Source: 40CM-4-69-5 sp036556905
Lineage (GTDB): Bacteria; Methylomirabilota; Methylomirabilia; Rokubacteriales; CSP1-6
Direction: 5' to 3'
Length of the DNA stretch: 59,769 nucleotides
NCBI GenBank assembly: GCA_036556905.1
Contig: DATBIM010000010.1
Coordinates: forward strand, 1-59,769
A model generated the notes under the pieces. That model made no database searches and was not told where the DNA came from. It worked only from the letters and a program-made list of their open reading frames with translations. This document shows positions 25,306 through 33,223 of the stretch, piece by piece. Positions within the stretch are counted from its first letter, which is position 1. The number at the start of each line of letters is the position of its first letter. The position numbers and the translations under genes are program-made.

Positions 25306-26273
25306 GGCTGCGCCGGCTCCTCGGCGCGGGCCTGGTGGCCGCCGGCGCCGCCGGATGCCTGGGCGCGACCACGGAGTCCCGCGGGCCGGTGGACGTCACC
25401 ACGCCGGGCGCCTGGACCACGCTGGCGCCCATGCCGACGGCTCGTCAAGAAGTGGCCGTCGCCACGCTCGGCGGCTCGATCTACGTCATCGGCGGCTATG
25501 GTCCCTCGGCTCTGCCGATGATCACGGTGGAGGCCTACGACCCGGCGACGAACGAGTGGACCACGAAGGCGCCGTTGCCGACGGCCACCCACCACCCGGC
25601 CGCCGCCGTGGTGAACGGCCGACTCTTCGTCATCGGAGGCTACACCGGAGGCCGCATGAGCTCGACGGCGGTCCCGATGGTCTACGAGTACGACCCGTCC
25701 CGCAATGCATGGACAGCCCGGGCGCCGCTGCCCACACCGCGGGGTGCGCTGGCGGCGGTGGTCCTGAACGGACGCATCCACGCGCTGGGCGGCAGCGACG
25801 AGGGCCCCACGGGTGTTCACGAGGTCTACGACGTCGCGAGCAACCGCTGGACCGCCGCCAACCCGATGCCCACCCCGCGCGACCATCTCGCCGCGGTGGC
25901 CTTCCAGGGGCGCGTCTGGGCCCTGGGGGGGCGGACCTCGTTCACGGGTCAGCAGTTCGACAAGGTCGAGATCTACGATCCGGCGACGAACAGTTGGCAG
26001 ACGGGGCCGCCCCTGCCTGGCGGGCGCGGCGGCCTGGCCGCCGCGGTCCTGGCCGACCGGATCTTCGTGTTCGGAGGCGAGGCGCCGTTCAGGATCTTCA
26101 ATGCCACCGAGATGTACGAACCCGCCGGCAACCGGTGGATCGTCAAGGCGCCGATGCTGACCCCGCGGCACGGCATCGGGGCCGCGGTGGCCGGCGGTCG
26201 CATCTACGTGCCGGGCGGGGGCCGCGAGCCGCTCTTTGCGCCCAGCGACGTGAACGAGGCGTACACGCCGTGA
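25302..26273 (+). CDS. Secreted Kelch-repeat protein, probable lipoprotein
   Basis: A 323-residue protein with a signal peptide and lipobox-like AAGC at about residues 16-19, so probably membrane-anchored outside the cytoplasm. About six Kelch blades follow; each has a double glycine after a hydrophobic strand (YVIGGY, FVIGGY, HALGGS, WALGGR, FVFGGE) and a W six or so residues after YDPATN-type loops. It should fold as one six-bladed propeller. The ligand is unknown. It overlaps both ligA and the next gene, so the three may be cotranscribed. Confidence 0.85.
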   Translation: MRLRRLLGAGLVAAGAAGCLGATTESRGPVDVTTPGAWTTLAPMPTARQEVAVATLGGSIYVIGGYGPSALPMITVEAYDPATNEWTTKAPLPTATHHPAAAVVNGRLFVIGGYTGGRMSSTAVPMVYEYDPSRNAWTARAPLPTPRGALAAVVLNGRIHALGGSDEGPTGVHEVYDVASNRWTAANPMPTPRDHLAAVAFQGRVWALGGRTSFTGQQFDKVEIYDPATNSWQTGPPLPGGRGGLAAAVLADRIFVFGGEAPFRIFNATEMYEPAGNRWIVKAPMLTPRHGIGAAVAGGRIYVPGGGREPLFAPSDVNEAYTP

Positions 26274-26911
26274 CCGCCGTCCGCGCCCTGGCCCTGGTCA
26301 CGCTGTTGCTTCTCGCCCCCTCCCCGGTTGACGCCGATCGGGCGCGCGACCTTGCCGACCTGGACAACCGCACGAGCGTGGAGGCCCGGCAACGCGGCGC
26401 CCGGGCCCTGGGGCAGAGCGGCACGATGGGAGATCTCCCGGCGCTGGCGCGGGCGCTCCACGACACCGACCCCACCGTGCGGGCCTTCAGCGAAACGGCC
26501 ATGTGGGAGATCTGGAGCCGCTCGGGCGACGCGGAGGTCGATCGACTCTTCGCGCTCGGCCTCGAGCAGATGGACGCGCGCGAGGCGGAAGCGGCCCTGG
26601 AGACCTTCTCGCGGATCATCGGGCAGCGCCCGGAGTTTGCCGAAGGGTGGAACAAACGGGCCACCCTCTACTACCTGCTCGGTGAGTACGAGCGCTCCCT
26701 GGCCGACTGCGCCGAGGTCATGAAGCGCAACCCCTATCACTTCGGGGCCCTCAGCGGCTACGGCATGATCTTCATGCGCCTGGGAGAGCCCGCGACGGCG
26801 CTGGGGTATTTCGAGCGGGCCCTGGCCATCAATCCCAACCTGCATCGCGTCGAGGAGGCCGCGCAGCTGCTCCGGCGTGTCCTCATCGAGAAGCGGAAGG
26901 GCACGATATAA
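26270..26911 (+). CDS. Exported HEAT/TPR-repeat protein
   Basis: A 213-residue protein starting at a GTG that overlaps the Kelch stop (GTGA). A short signal peptide (through PVDA) is followed by a HEAT-like helix pair (DLPALARALHDTDPTVRAFS) and three TPR-like units (AEGWNKRATLYYLLGEYERS, then GYFERALAINPNL). It is probably a periplasmic scaffold; partners are unknown, though the Kelch protein is an obvious candidate. Confidence 0.75.
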   Translation: MTAVRALALVTLLLLAPSPVDADRARDLADLDNRTSVEARQRGARALGQSGTMGDLPALARALHDTDPTVRAFSETAMWEIWSRSGDAEVDRLFALGLEQMDAREAEAALETFSRIIGQRPEFAEGWNKRATLYYLLGEYERSLADCAEVMKRNPYHFGALSGYGMIFMRLGEPATALGYFERALAINPNLHRVEEAAQLLRRVLIEKRKGTI

Positions 26912-26934
26912 CCCGCACACCTCAGGAGGTGGAT

Positions 26935-27612
26935 GTGATCGACGCCCTCAAGAAGATTTCCAGCCCGACCGTGGCCAACGCCATCGAGACGTTCAACCTG
27001 CGTCCCCGCCAGCAGGGGTTCATGTCGTCCGACATCCGCTGTCTGTTTCCGGAGCTGGGCCCGCTGGTCGGCTATGCGGTGACGGCCCTCATCCGGGCCG
27101 AGCCCCAGCCGCTTCAGGGCCATCGCGCGAGCACCTTCGGGTGGTGGGAGTACGTGGCGTCGATCCCCGCGCCCCGCGTGATCGTCGTCCACGACCTGGA
27201 CGATCCGCGTGGCCAGGGCGCCCAGTGGGGGGAAGTGCAGGCCAACATCCACCGGGCGCTCGGGTGCGTGGGCGTCGTGACCGACGGCTCCGTGCGGGAT
27301 CTCGACGAGGTCCGGGCCCTGGGCTTTCAGTTCGCGGCCGCCCACGTCTCCGTCTCTCACGCCTGGGTCCACATGGTGGACTTCGGCCTGCCCATCAAGG
27401 TCGGCGGCCTGTGGGTGAAGCCGGGCGATCTGATCCACGGCGATCACCACGGCGTGGTCAGCATTCCGCCGGAGATTGCCGCCAAGATCCCCGAGGGCGT
27501 CGCCAAAGTGGACGCCGACGAGCGCAAGATCATCGAATGCTGCCGGGCCAAGGACTTCTCGATCGACAAGCTCAAGGAGCTCTACAAGCAGATCCGGCCC
27601 GGCACGTATTGA
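26935..27612 (+). CDS. RraA / HMG-aldolase family protein
   Basis: This 225-residue protein belongs to the RraA-like family, which includes 4-hydroxy-4-methyl-2-oxoglutarate/oxaloacetate aldolases and RNase E inhibitors. The DGSVRD motif (VTDGSVRDLDEV) is the metal and substrate site of the aldolases. I chose the GTG at 26935 because AGGAGG at 26924-26929 lies five bases upstream; the GTG at 26929 would overlap it. An aldolase role is more likely than RNase inhibition because the catalytic motif is intact. Confidence 0.82.
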   Translation: MIDALKKISSPTVANAIETFNLRPRQQGFMSSDIRCLFPELGPLVGYAVTALIRAEPQPLQGHRASTFGWWEYVASIPAPRVIVVHDLDDPRGQGAQWGEVQANIHRALGCVGVVTDGSVRDLDEVRALGFQFAAAHVSVSHAWVHMVDFGLPIKVGGLWVKPGDLIHGDHHGVVSIPPEIAAKIPEGVAKVDADERKIIECCRAKDFSIDKLKELYKQIRPGTY

Positions 27613-27616
27613 ATCC

Positions 27617-28039
27617 ATGATCATCCGGCCGCCCCACCGTGCGGACCTCACGGTCGTCATGACGCTGGCCGTGCAGGCCATCGGCCCCGAGCGGGCTGGG
27701 CCCGTGGTCCGGTCACACGTGGAGCAGCACCACCTGCTGGTCGCCGAGGCCGAGGGCCAGGTGATCGGCATGCTCGCCTACCGCACCGATTGGTTCCAGT
27801 GCACGCTGGTCTCGCTGGTCGGGGTGCGGGAAGATTTCCGCCGGCGGGGCGTGGCCCGAGCCCTCTACAAGGCCGTCGAGCAGATGTCGCCCAGCCCCCG
27901 ACTCTTCTCGTCGGCAGAGGAGACCAACGCGCCCGGCATCCGGATGCACACTGCGCTGGGGTTCGCACCGTCCGGGCACATCGACAACCTGCCCCAGGGC
28001 TACCGCGAGCTCCTCTTCTACAAACGGCTGAGCCCCTAG
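27617..28039 (+). CDS. GNAT family N-acetyltransferase
   Basis: A 140-residue GNAT domain. The acetyl-CoA loop reads VREDFRRRGVARALY and a C-terminal strand-helix ends in YRELLFYKRL. It starts four bases after the preceding stop. Substrate unknown. Confidence 0.82.
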   Translation: MIIRPPHRADLTVVMTLAVQAIGPERAGPVVRSHVEQHHLLVAEAEGQVIGMLAYRTDWFQCTLVSLVGVREDFRRRGVARALYKAVEQMSPSPRLFSSAEETNAPGIRMHTALGFAPSGHIDNLPQGYRELLFYKRLSP

Positions 28040-28062
28040 GCCAGCGACGAAAGGAGCGCTCC

Positions 28063-28524
28063 GTGAGCACCAAGGAGGAGCTGCTGCAGGCGGCGGCCCG
28101 CGAGTTCCGGGCGTTCCACGACGCCGTGCGCGGGCTGAACGAGGAGCAGATGAGCGAGGTGTGGCTGGGCAGCTGGAGCATCCGCGAGATCGTCGGGCAC
28201 ATGTCGGGCTGGCACCACGAGATGGCGCCGGCGCTCCACCGGCTGGCCCGAGGGGAGCGGCCGCTTCCCGAGAGCGTCAGCTATGACGACGTGGACAGCT
28301 GGAATGCCAGGTTCGCCGCGGCCGTGCGGGACCGGCCGGTGGCCCAGGTCCTGCTCGATCTCGATCGCTCTCACGAGGATTTCATGCGGGCGGCCATGGC
28401 CGTCCCCGGTGAGCGATTTCAGCCGGGCAAGACGGCGTGGAAGATCGTGGATGGCTCCAGCGCCCACCACTACAAGGAGCACGGCGACCAGGTGCGGGCC
28501 TGGCGCCGCTCACGCGGCATCTGA
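28063..28524 (+). CDS. DinB-like / ClbS-DfsB family protein
   Basis: A 153-residue four-helix-bundle protein. Histidines in GHMSGWHHEM (residues 45-54) and AHHYKEHGDQ near the C-terminus match the metal-site pattern of DinB-like proteins, some of which are thiol transferases or hydrolases. Start GTG 28063 follows AAGGAG. Function unknown. Confidence 0.75.
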   Translation: MSTKEELLQAAAREFRAFHDAVRGLNEEQMSEVWLGSWSIREIVGHMSGWHHEMAPALHRLARGERPLPESVSYDDVDSWNARFAAAVRDRPVAQVLLDLDRSHEDFMRAAMAVPGERFQPGKTAWKIVDGSSAHHYKEHGDQVRAWRRSRGI

Positions 28525-28543
28525 CGCCGGGCCGGCCGGCGTC
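28523..28543. terminator. Hairpin between convergent DinB-like gene and cimA
   Basis: GACGCCGG and CCGGCGTC form a perfect 8-bp stem with a GCCGG loop in the 24-base gap between convergent genes, overlapping the last bases of the DinB-like stop codon. No T-tract follows on either strand, so termination may be only partial or Rho-assisted. Confidence 0.4.
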
Positions 28544-28548
28544 GGCGC

Positions 28549-30135
28549 TCAGCGCCCGGTCGGACGCTTGGTGTCGGCCCGGAGCTTGTACTCGATGGAA
28601 TCCACCAGGGCCTGCCAGGACGCCTCGATGATGTTGTCGGCGACCCCCACGGTCCCCCACGTCTCGGTGGCGTCGCCCGAGGTGATGAGGACGCGGGTCT
28701 TGGCGGCGGTGGCCTTCGACTCGTCGAGGATCCGCACTTTGTAGTCGAGCAGGCGCATCTCCTTGAGGGTGGGATAGAACTCCTCGAGGGCCTTGCGCAG
28801 GGCGTGGTCCAAGGCGTTGACCGGCCCGTTGCCGGAGGCGGCGGTGTGCTCGAGGATACCCTTGACGCGCACTCGCACGGTGGCCTCGGCGACGGGCTCC
28901 CCCTGAGCCTTCTGCTCCTCCACGATCACCCGGTACGCCTCCAGCTCGAAGAACGGGCGATGGCGACCAAGCGCCCGCTCCATGAGGAGCTCGAACGAGG
29001 CTTCGGCGCCCTCGAACAGGAAGCCCTCGTCCTCCAGGGCCTTGAGCTGTTCGAGGATCCGGCGGGAGTCGGGCGTGTCCCGATCGAGATCGATCCCGTA
29101 CTCGCGGGCCTTCCAGAGGACGTTGGACTTGCCGGCCAGCTCGGAGACGAGCACGCGGCGGTGCGAGCCCACCGCGCCGGGGTCGATGTGCTCGTAGGTC
29201 TCCGGGTGCTTGAGCACGGCGGACACGTGCATGCCGCCCTTGTGGGCGAACGCCGAGTCCCCCACGTAGGGCTGGGCCGACCAGGGCTTGCGGTTGGCCA
29301 GCTCGGAGACGAAGCGCGACAGCTCCCGCAGCTCGCGGAGGTTGGCCTCGGGGATGCACTCGAGCTTGAGCTTCAGCACCAGGCTGGGGATGATCGAGAC
29401 CAGGTTGGCGTTGCCGCACCGCTCCCCGAAGCCGTTCACGGTGCCCTGGACCTGGTCGACCCCCTCGGTGACGGCGGCCAGCGAGTTGGCCACCGCGCAC
29501 TCGGCGTCGTTGTGCACGTGGATGCCCAGCGGCGTCTTCAGATGACGCTTGACCTCGCGCAGGATCTCCACGAGCGTGAACGGCAGGGTGCCGCCATTCG
29601 TGTCGCAGAGCACGATCCAGTGGGCCCCGGCCTCGGCGGCGGCGCGGAGGGTGGCCAGCGCGTACTCCCGGTTAGCCCGAAACCCATCGAAGAAGTGCTC
29701 GGCATCGAACATGACCTCTTCCACCCGCGAGCGCAGGAAGGCGATGGTGTCGCCGATCATCGCCAGGTTCTCGGGGAGCGTGGTCTCCAGCGCGTGGGTG
29801 ACGTGGAAGTCCCACGACTTGCCGACGATCGTCGCCACCGGGGCCCCGGCCTCCAGCACGGCCTGCATGTTGGGATCGGACTCGGCGCTGCCGCCGGCCC
29901 GCCGCGTCATGCTGAAGGCGGCCAGCCTGGCGTGCTTGAGCGAGACGTCCTGCATGCGCCGGAAGAAGCGCAGGTCCTTGGGATTGGAGCCCGGCCATCC
30001 ACCCTCGATGTAGTGGATGCCCAGCGCATCGAAGCGCGTGGCCAGGCGGACCTTGTCCTCCATGGAAAACGACACGCCTTCGCCCTGCGTGCCGTCACGA
30101 AGGGTAGTGTCGTAGATCCTGATCAACCGAGCCAT
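28549..30135 (-). CDS. cimA: (R)-citramalate synthase
   Basis: CimA condenses pyruvate and acetyl-CoA to citramalate, the threonine-independent route to isoleucine. The 528 residues begin with a DRE-TIM metallolyase domain (IYDTTLRDGTQGEG at 7-20, then IHVHNDAECAVANS), followed by a communication domain and a C-terminal LeuA-type allosteric domain, where isoleucine would bind. Length and the TQGEG variant favour CimA over 2-isopropylmalate synthase. The ATG at 30135 has a GGGAGG site upstream. Confidence 0.9.
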   Translation of the reverse strand: MARLIRIYDTTLRDGTQGEGVSFSMEDKVRLATRFDALGIHYIEGGWPGSNPKDLRFFRRMQDVSLKHARLAAFSMTRRAGGSAESDPNMQAVLEAGAPVATIVGKSWDFHVTHALETTLPENLAMIGDTIAFLRSRVEEVMFDAEHFFDGFRANREYALATLRAAAEAGAHWIVLCDTNGGTLPFTLVEILREVKRHLKTPLGIHVHNDAECAVANSLAAVTEGVDQVQGTVNGFGERCGNANLVSIIPSLVLKLKLECIPEANLRELRELSRFVSELANRKPWSAQPYVGDSAFAHKGGMHVSAVLKHPETYEHIDPGAVGSHRRVLVSELAGKSNVLWKAREYGIDLDRDTPDSRRILEQLKALEDEGFLFEGAEASFELLMERALGRHRPFFELEAYRVIVEEQKAQGEPVAEATVRVRVKGILEHTAASGNGPVNALDHALRKALEEFYPTLKEMRLLDYKVRILDESKATAAKTRVLITSGDATETWGTVGVADNIIEASWQALVDSIEYKLRADTKRPTGR

Positions 30136-30162
30136 TGCGCCTCCCGGATCCGGCGGTTCGTC

Positions 30163-30192
30163 ATGATGCGGCACGCTGCGACGGGGTGTCAA
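30163..30192 (-). promoter_or_regulatory. Candidate promoter of cimA
   Basis: On the minus strand TTGACA (30187-30192) and CATCAT (30163-30168) are 18 bases apart. The predicted start lies about 20-25 bases before the cimA ATG, leaving room for its ribosome binding site. Confidence 0.5.
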
Positions 30193-30243
30193 GACCGCGG
30201 GCCACGGTGCGGCGGGAGACCGGGCACCGCCGGGTCATCGACG

Positions 30244-31440
30244 TCAGATCGCCCCGACGCGGCGAAGCCCGCCGATCTGCGCCGCGCGCAGGCCGAGCAC
30301 CCGGCGCAGTACGACCTCGGTGTGCTGACCGAGGAGCGGCGGGGGCCTCCGCACAGCGCCGGCGGTGGCGCCGAGACGCACGGGGACGCCCATGACCGTG
30401 ACGTCGCCGGCGCTCGGGTGCGACAGATGGGCAATCATGCCCCTCGCCTTGAGGTGCTCGCTTTCGCACACCTCGGCCACGCTCCTGATCCGGCCGGCAG
30501 GAACCCCGGCCGCCTCCAGCCGCTTCAGCCACTCATCGGCGCTGCGCGCGGCCAGGATCTCGTTGATCAGCGGAACGAGCTCGGCGCGGTTCTCTACGCG
30601 CTTGGCCTCGGTATCGAAGCGGCGGTCGGTGGCCAGCTCCGGCCGCTCGAGGGCCCGGCAGCACTGCTGCCACAGCGAGTTGTTCGCCACCCCCAGCGTC
30701 ACGTAGGCATCGGAAGCCCGGAAGACCTCATAGGGGACGATCGAGGGATGCTGATTACCCTTGCGGGTCGGCCGCTGCCCGGTCCCGAAGTAGATGCCGG
30801 CCTGGTACGTGAGCAGCGAGGCCATCACGTCTAGCATGGCAATCTCGACCTTCTGGCCGCGGCGGGTCCGGGTCCGGGCCAGCAGGGCCAGCGTGACGCC
30901 GTGCGCGGCCGACAGACCGGCCACCAGGTCGGCGATCGAGTTGCCCACCTTGACTGGTGGGCCGTCGGCAAAGCCGGTGAGGTCCATGATTCCCGACTCG
31001 CCCTGCACGATCAGATCGTAGCCAGCCCGATGGGCCTCCGGGCCTGACTCGCCGAAGCCTGAGATCGAGCAGTAGACGAGCTTGGGGTTCAGCCGGCTCA
31101 GGGCCCGGTAGCCCAGGCCCAGGCGCTCCATCGTCCCCGTCCGGAAGTTCTCGAGCAACACGTCGCTCTTGCTGGCCAGGCGTTTGAGCAGGTCCAGTCC
31201 CTCGAGGCTCTTGAGATTGACGGTCACGCTCAGCTTGTTGCGGTTGACGGACATGAAGTAGGTGGCTTCGCCGCCCAGGAAGGGAGGCCAGCGGCGGGTA
31301 TCGTCCCCCTTGCCCGGCTCCTCGATCTTGATGACTTCGGCCCCCATGTCGCCGAGGATCATCGAGCAAAACGGTCCGGCCAGCACCCGGGTGAGATCCA
31401 GCACGCGAACGTTGCCGAGCGGCCTAGTTGCCTTCGCCAC
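30244..31440 (-). CDS. CaiB/BaiF family CoA transferase
   Basis: A class III CoA transferase of 398 residues, which moves CoA between carboxylic acids. The N-terminal LDLTRVLAGPF and GAEVIKIEEP blocks are family hallmarks, and Asp142 in YDLIVQGESG stands where the family's catalytic aspartate is. It overlaps the end of the DUF35 gene by 17 bases and lies in an operon thiolase-like, DUF35, CoA transferase. The acid is unknown. Confidence 0.93.
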   Translation of the reverse strand: MAKATRPLGNVRVLDLTRVLAGPFCSMILGDMGAEVIKIEEPGKGDDTRRWPPFLGGEATYFMSVNRNKLSVTVNLKSLEGLDLLKRLASKSDVLLENFRTGTMERLGLGYRALSRLNPKLVYCSISGFGESGPEAHRAGYDLIVQGESGIMDLTGFADGPPVKVGNSIADLVAGLSAAHGVTLALLARTRTRRGQKVEIAMLDVMASLLTYQAGIYFGTGQRPTRKGNQHPSIVPYEVFRASDAYVTLGVANNSLWQQCCRALERPELATDRRFDTEAKRVENRAELVPLINEILAARSADEWLKRLEAAGVPAGRIRSVAEVCESEHLKARGMIAHLSHPSAGDVTVMGVPVRLGATAGAVRRPPPLLGQHTEVVLRRVLGLRAAQIGGLRRVGAI

Positions 31441-31855
31441 CGGTTCCTCCCCGAAGGACTCGCTTGAAGACGCTGCGCGTCATGGCTGTCACGCGATCAC
31501 CGGCCCGCCCCGCCCGACGCCAGAACACGCGCGCCCGGTCGAGCGCATTGAGATGGGAGAAGTAGTAGACGGCATCCACGGCCTCGATGGCCACCCGAGA
31601 GCCGATCTTGAGGCCTCGGGTCTCGGCGCCATGACACACGAACCGGGCACCGCCCTCCAGGGCCACCACCGCGATGTGCAGCGGCGATCGGAAGCCCTCG
31701 GGTGGGGCGTGCAGCGTGGTGAACGCGACGACCTCTCCCACGCCGGCCACCGTGGTGGGCGCCATGGCCACCGGGTGGTGAGGGCAGAACGGCGCCGGCG
31801 GCGCCACGATCATGCGGCAGCGGGGACAGCGGGAGGCGGCGATCCTCTCGATCAC
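31424..31855 (-). CDS. DUF35 zinc-ribbon/OB-fold protein
   Basis: A 143-residue protein with an N-terminal ribbon (Cys10, Cys13, Cys24 and His27, where most relatives have a fourth cysteine) and an OB-fold domain (GEVVAFTTLH ... GSRVAIEAVD). DUF35 proteins bind thiolase-fold enzymes and help hold the acyl-CoA. Its GTG start overlaps the stop of the thiolase-like gene (GTGA), so the two are made together. Confidence 0.88.
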   Translation of the reverse strand: MIERIAASRCPRCRMIVAPPAPFCPHHPVAMAPTTVAGVGEVVAFTTLHAPPEGFRSPLHIAVVALEGGARFVCHGAETRGLKIGSRVAIEAVDAVYYFSHLNALDRARVFWRRAGRAGDRVTAMTRSVFKRVLRGGTGGEGN

Positions 31856-33069
31856 GGTACCGGGTGCCGCGTGCTCGGATCAGACCGAGGGTGGGCTGCT
31901 CTAGGAGCGCGTGGCTCCGACACGCCCGCTCCACCGTGGGTGGGGCCGACGGCCTCCAGGAGGGTGACCCAGTTGTTGGTGGCCAGCCCTCCGATGGAGT
32001 GGGCGAGGGCGATGCGGCCGGGGACCTGCCGGCTCGAAGCGCGTCCGGTGAGCTGCCAGACACACTCGACGATCTGGGCGATCCCGGTCGCCGCCAGCGG
32101 ATGCCCGCGCGCCTTGAGGCCGCCCGAGGGGTTGATGGGCAGTCGCCCGTCCAGGGCCGTCTCCCCGTCGAGCGTGGCCCGCCCGGCCTTGCCAGGCGGG
32201 ACGAGACCGAGGTCCTCGAGCGCGATCAGCTCGAACGGCGCGAAGGCATCGTGGACCTCGGCGAAATCCACCCGCGCCGGCCCGAAGCCCGCCATGGCAA
32301 AGGCGGTCCGGGCGGCGAGACGCGTAGCCTTGAAGTGCGTCAGCTCGTCACGGTGCCGAACGGCCAGCGTGTCCATCCCCTGCCCGATCCCGGCGACCCG
32401 GACCGGTCCGCGCTTGGCCGTCAGCACCACCGCGGCGGCGCCGTCCGAGATGGGACAGCAGTGCAGCAGCCGCAGCGGGTCGGCCACCATGCGGCTTTCC
32501 TGGACCTGCTCGACGGTGACCGGCTCGCGGAAGTGCGCGTACGGATTCTTTGCCGCGTGCGCGTGATTCTTGACGGCGACCTGAGCCAGCTCCCGCTCGG
32601 TCACGGCGTGACGAGCCATCATGGCGCGGGTGATCAGGCCGGCCAGCGCCGGCATCGTCGCACCATACGAGCGCTCGTAGGGATCGATCGAGCGCCCGAT
32701 GATCTCGGATACCCGGGGCGTGGCCAGGTGGGTCATCTTCTCGCCGCCCACGACGAGGACGTGACGGGCCAGGCCGGCCGCCACCTCGGCGAAGCCCGTA
32801 TACAACGCTGCCGCACCGGACGACGTGGCGGTCTCGATTCGAAGGGCGGGCACGTCGGCGAGACCGAGGTAGGTCGCAACGTGCGACGCAAAGTTACCGT
32901 CGCCGACGAACTCCTCGGGGTTCATCACGGCGACGACGAGGGCGTCGGGACGCTCCAGGCCGGCATCGGCCAGCGCCGTGTGGGCGGCTTCGGCCATGAG
33001 GGCCGGCAGCGACTCGGCCCGCCGCCCGATCCGTGTCATCCCCGTCCCGGTGATCCACACCTCAGGCAT
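31852..33069 (-). CDS. Thiolase-fold protein lacking the catalytic cysteine
   Basis: A 405-residue protein of the SCP2-type thiolase family. The nucleophile motif (A-C-A-S-G in relatives) reads ATSSG at residues 81-85, so Thr82 replaces the cysteine. The other landmarks stay: EVHDAF (His273), NPSGGLKARGHP (His323) and ALAHSIGG (His357). Without the cysteine it cannot do normal thiolysis. Steroid side-chain retro-aldolases of the Ltp2 type share the fold, lack that cysteine and need a DUF35 partner, as here. Residues after about 378 are encoded by a family I repeat. Confidence 0.85.
   Translation of the reverse strand: MPEVWITGTGMTRIGRRAESLPALMAEAAHTALADAGLERPDALVVAVMNPEEFVGDGNFASHVATYLGLADVPALRIETATSSGAAALYTGFAEVAAGLARHVLVVGGEKMTHLATPRVSEIIGRSIDPYERSYGATMPALAGLITRAMMARHAVTERELAQVAVKNHAHAAKNPYAHFREPVTVEQVQESRMVADPLRLLHCCPISDGAAAVVLTAKRGPVRVAGIGQGMDTLAVRHRDELTHFKATRLAARTAFAMAGFGPARVDFAEVHDAFAPFELIALEDLGLVPPGKAGRATLDGETALDGRLPINPSGGLKARGHPLAATGIAQIVECVWQLTGRASSRQVPGRIALAHSIGGLATNNWVTLLEAVGPTHGGAGVSEPRAPRAAHPRSDPSTRHPVP
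31857..31919 (+). repeat. 63-bp repeat family I, copy B (inside the thiolase-like gene)
   Basis: Ungapped alignment to copy C at 33083 starts at GTACCGGG and shares GCCGCG, GTGGG and GCGTGGC-type blocks. Because 63 is a multiple of three, the reading frame of the thiolase-like gene passes through and stops just beyond. The stem bases changed relative to copy C are largely G-U compatible (CCGGGTGC with GTGCTCGG), which suggests selection at RNA level or chance. Confidence 0.7.
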
Positions 33070-33079
33070 GGTGGAATCT

Positions 33080-33085
33080 ATTGTA
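33080..33085 (-). promoter_or_regulatory. Candidate -10 (TACAAT) of the thiolase-like operon
   Basis: TACAAT on the minus strand ends ten bases before the ATG of the thiolase-like gene. The TAC half is the edge of repeat copy C, the AAT half is flanking DNA, so the repeat may have created or moved the promoter. No good -35 is seen. Confidence 0.35.
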
Positions 33086-33145
33086 CCGGGCTCCGCGAGC
33101 CCGGTTACCAGCGTGGGTGGCCTGCCCGAGGCTGGTGTGGCGGCG
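33083..33145 (+). repeat. 63-bp repeat family I, copy C
   Basis: This is the clearest copy, with a perfect 8-bp palindrome CCGGGCTC-CGC-GAGCCCGG at 33087-33105. Copy D follows after three bases, giving a 66-base tandem period. Confidence 0.85.
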
Positions 33146-33148
33146 TTT

Positions 33149-33211
33149 GTACCGGGCTCCGCGAGCCCGGTTAGCAGCGTGGGTGGCCTGCCCCAGGCGG
33201 GGATGGCGGCG
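33149..33211 (+). repeat. 63-bp repeat family I, copy D
   Basis: Differs from copy C at only a few bases and carries the same perfect palindrome at 33153-33171. Copies C and D together form a tandem pair upstream of the thiolase-like operon. Confidence 0.85.
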
Positions 33212-33223
33212 CTGGCGCCGACC

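Noticed and set aside
28804..30834. 676-residue plus-strand open frame opposite cimA
   Set aside because: Antisense shadow of cimA and the CoA transferase.
31852..33069. Plain acetyl-CoA acetyltransferase annotation
   Set aside because: The catalytic cysteine is threonine, checked codon by codon (ACG), so thiolase activity should not be assumed.
33083..33211. CRISPR array
   Set aside because: Only two units with a three-base spacer and 63-base repeat; no cas genes. It is a tandem duplication.
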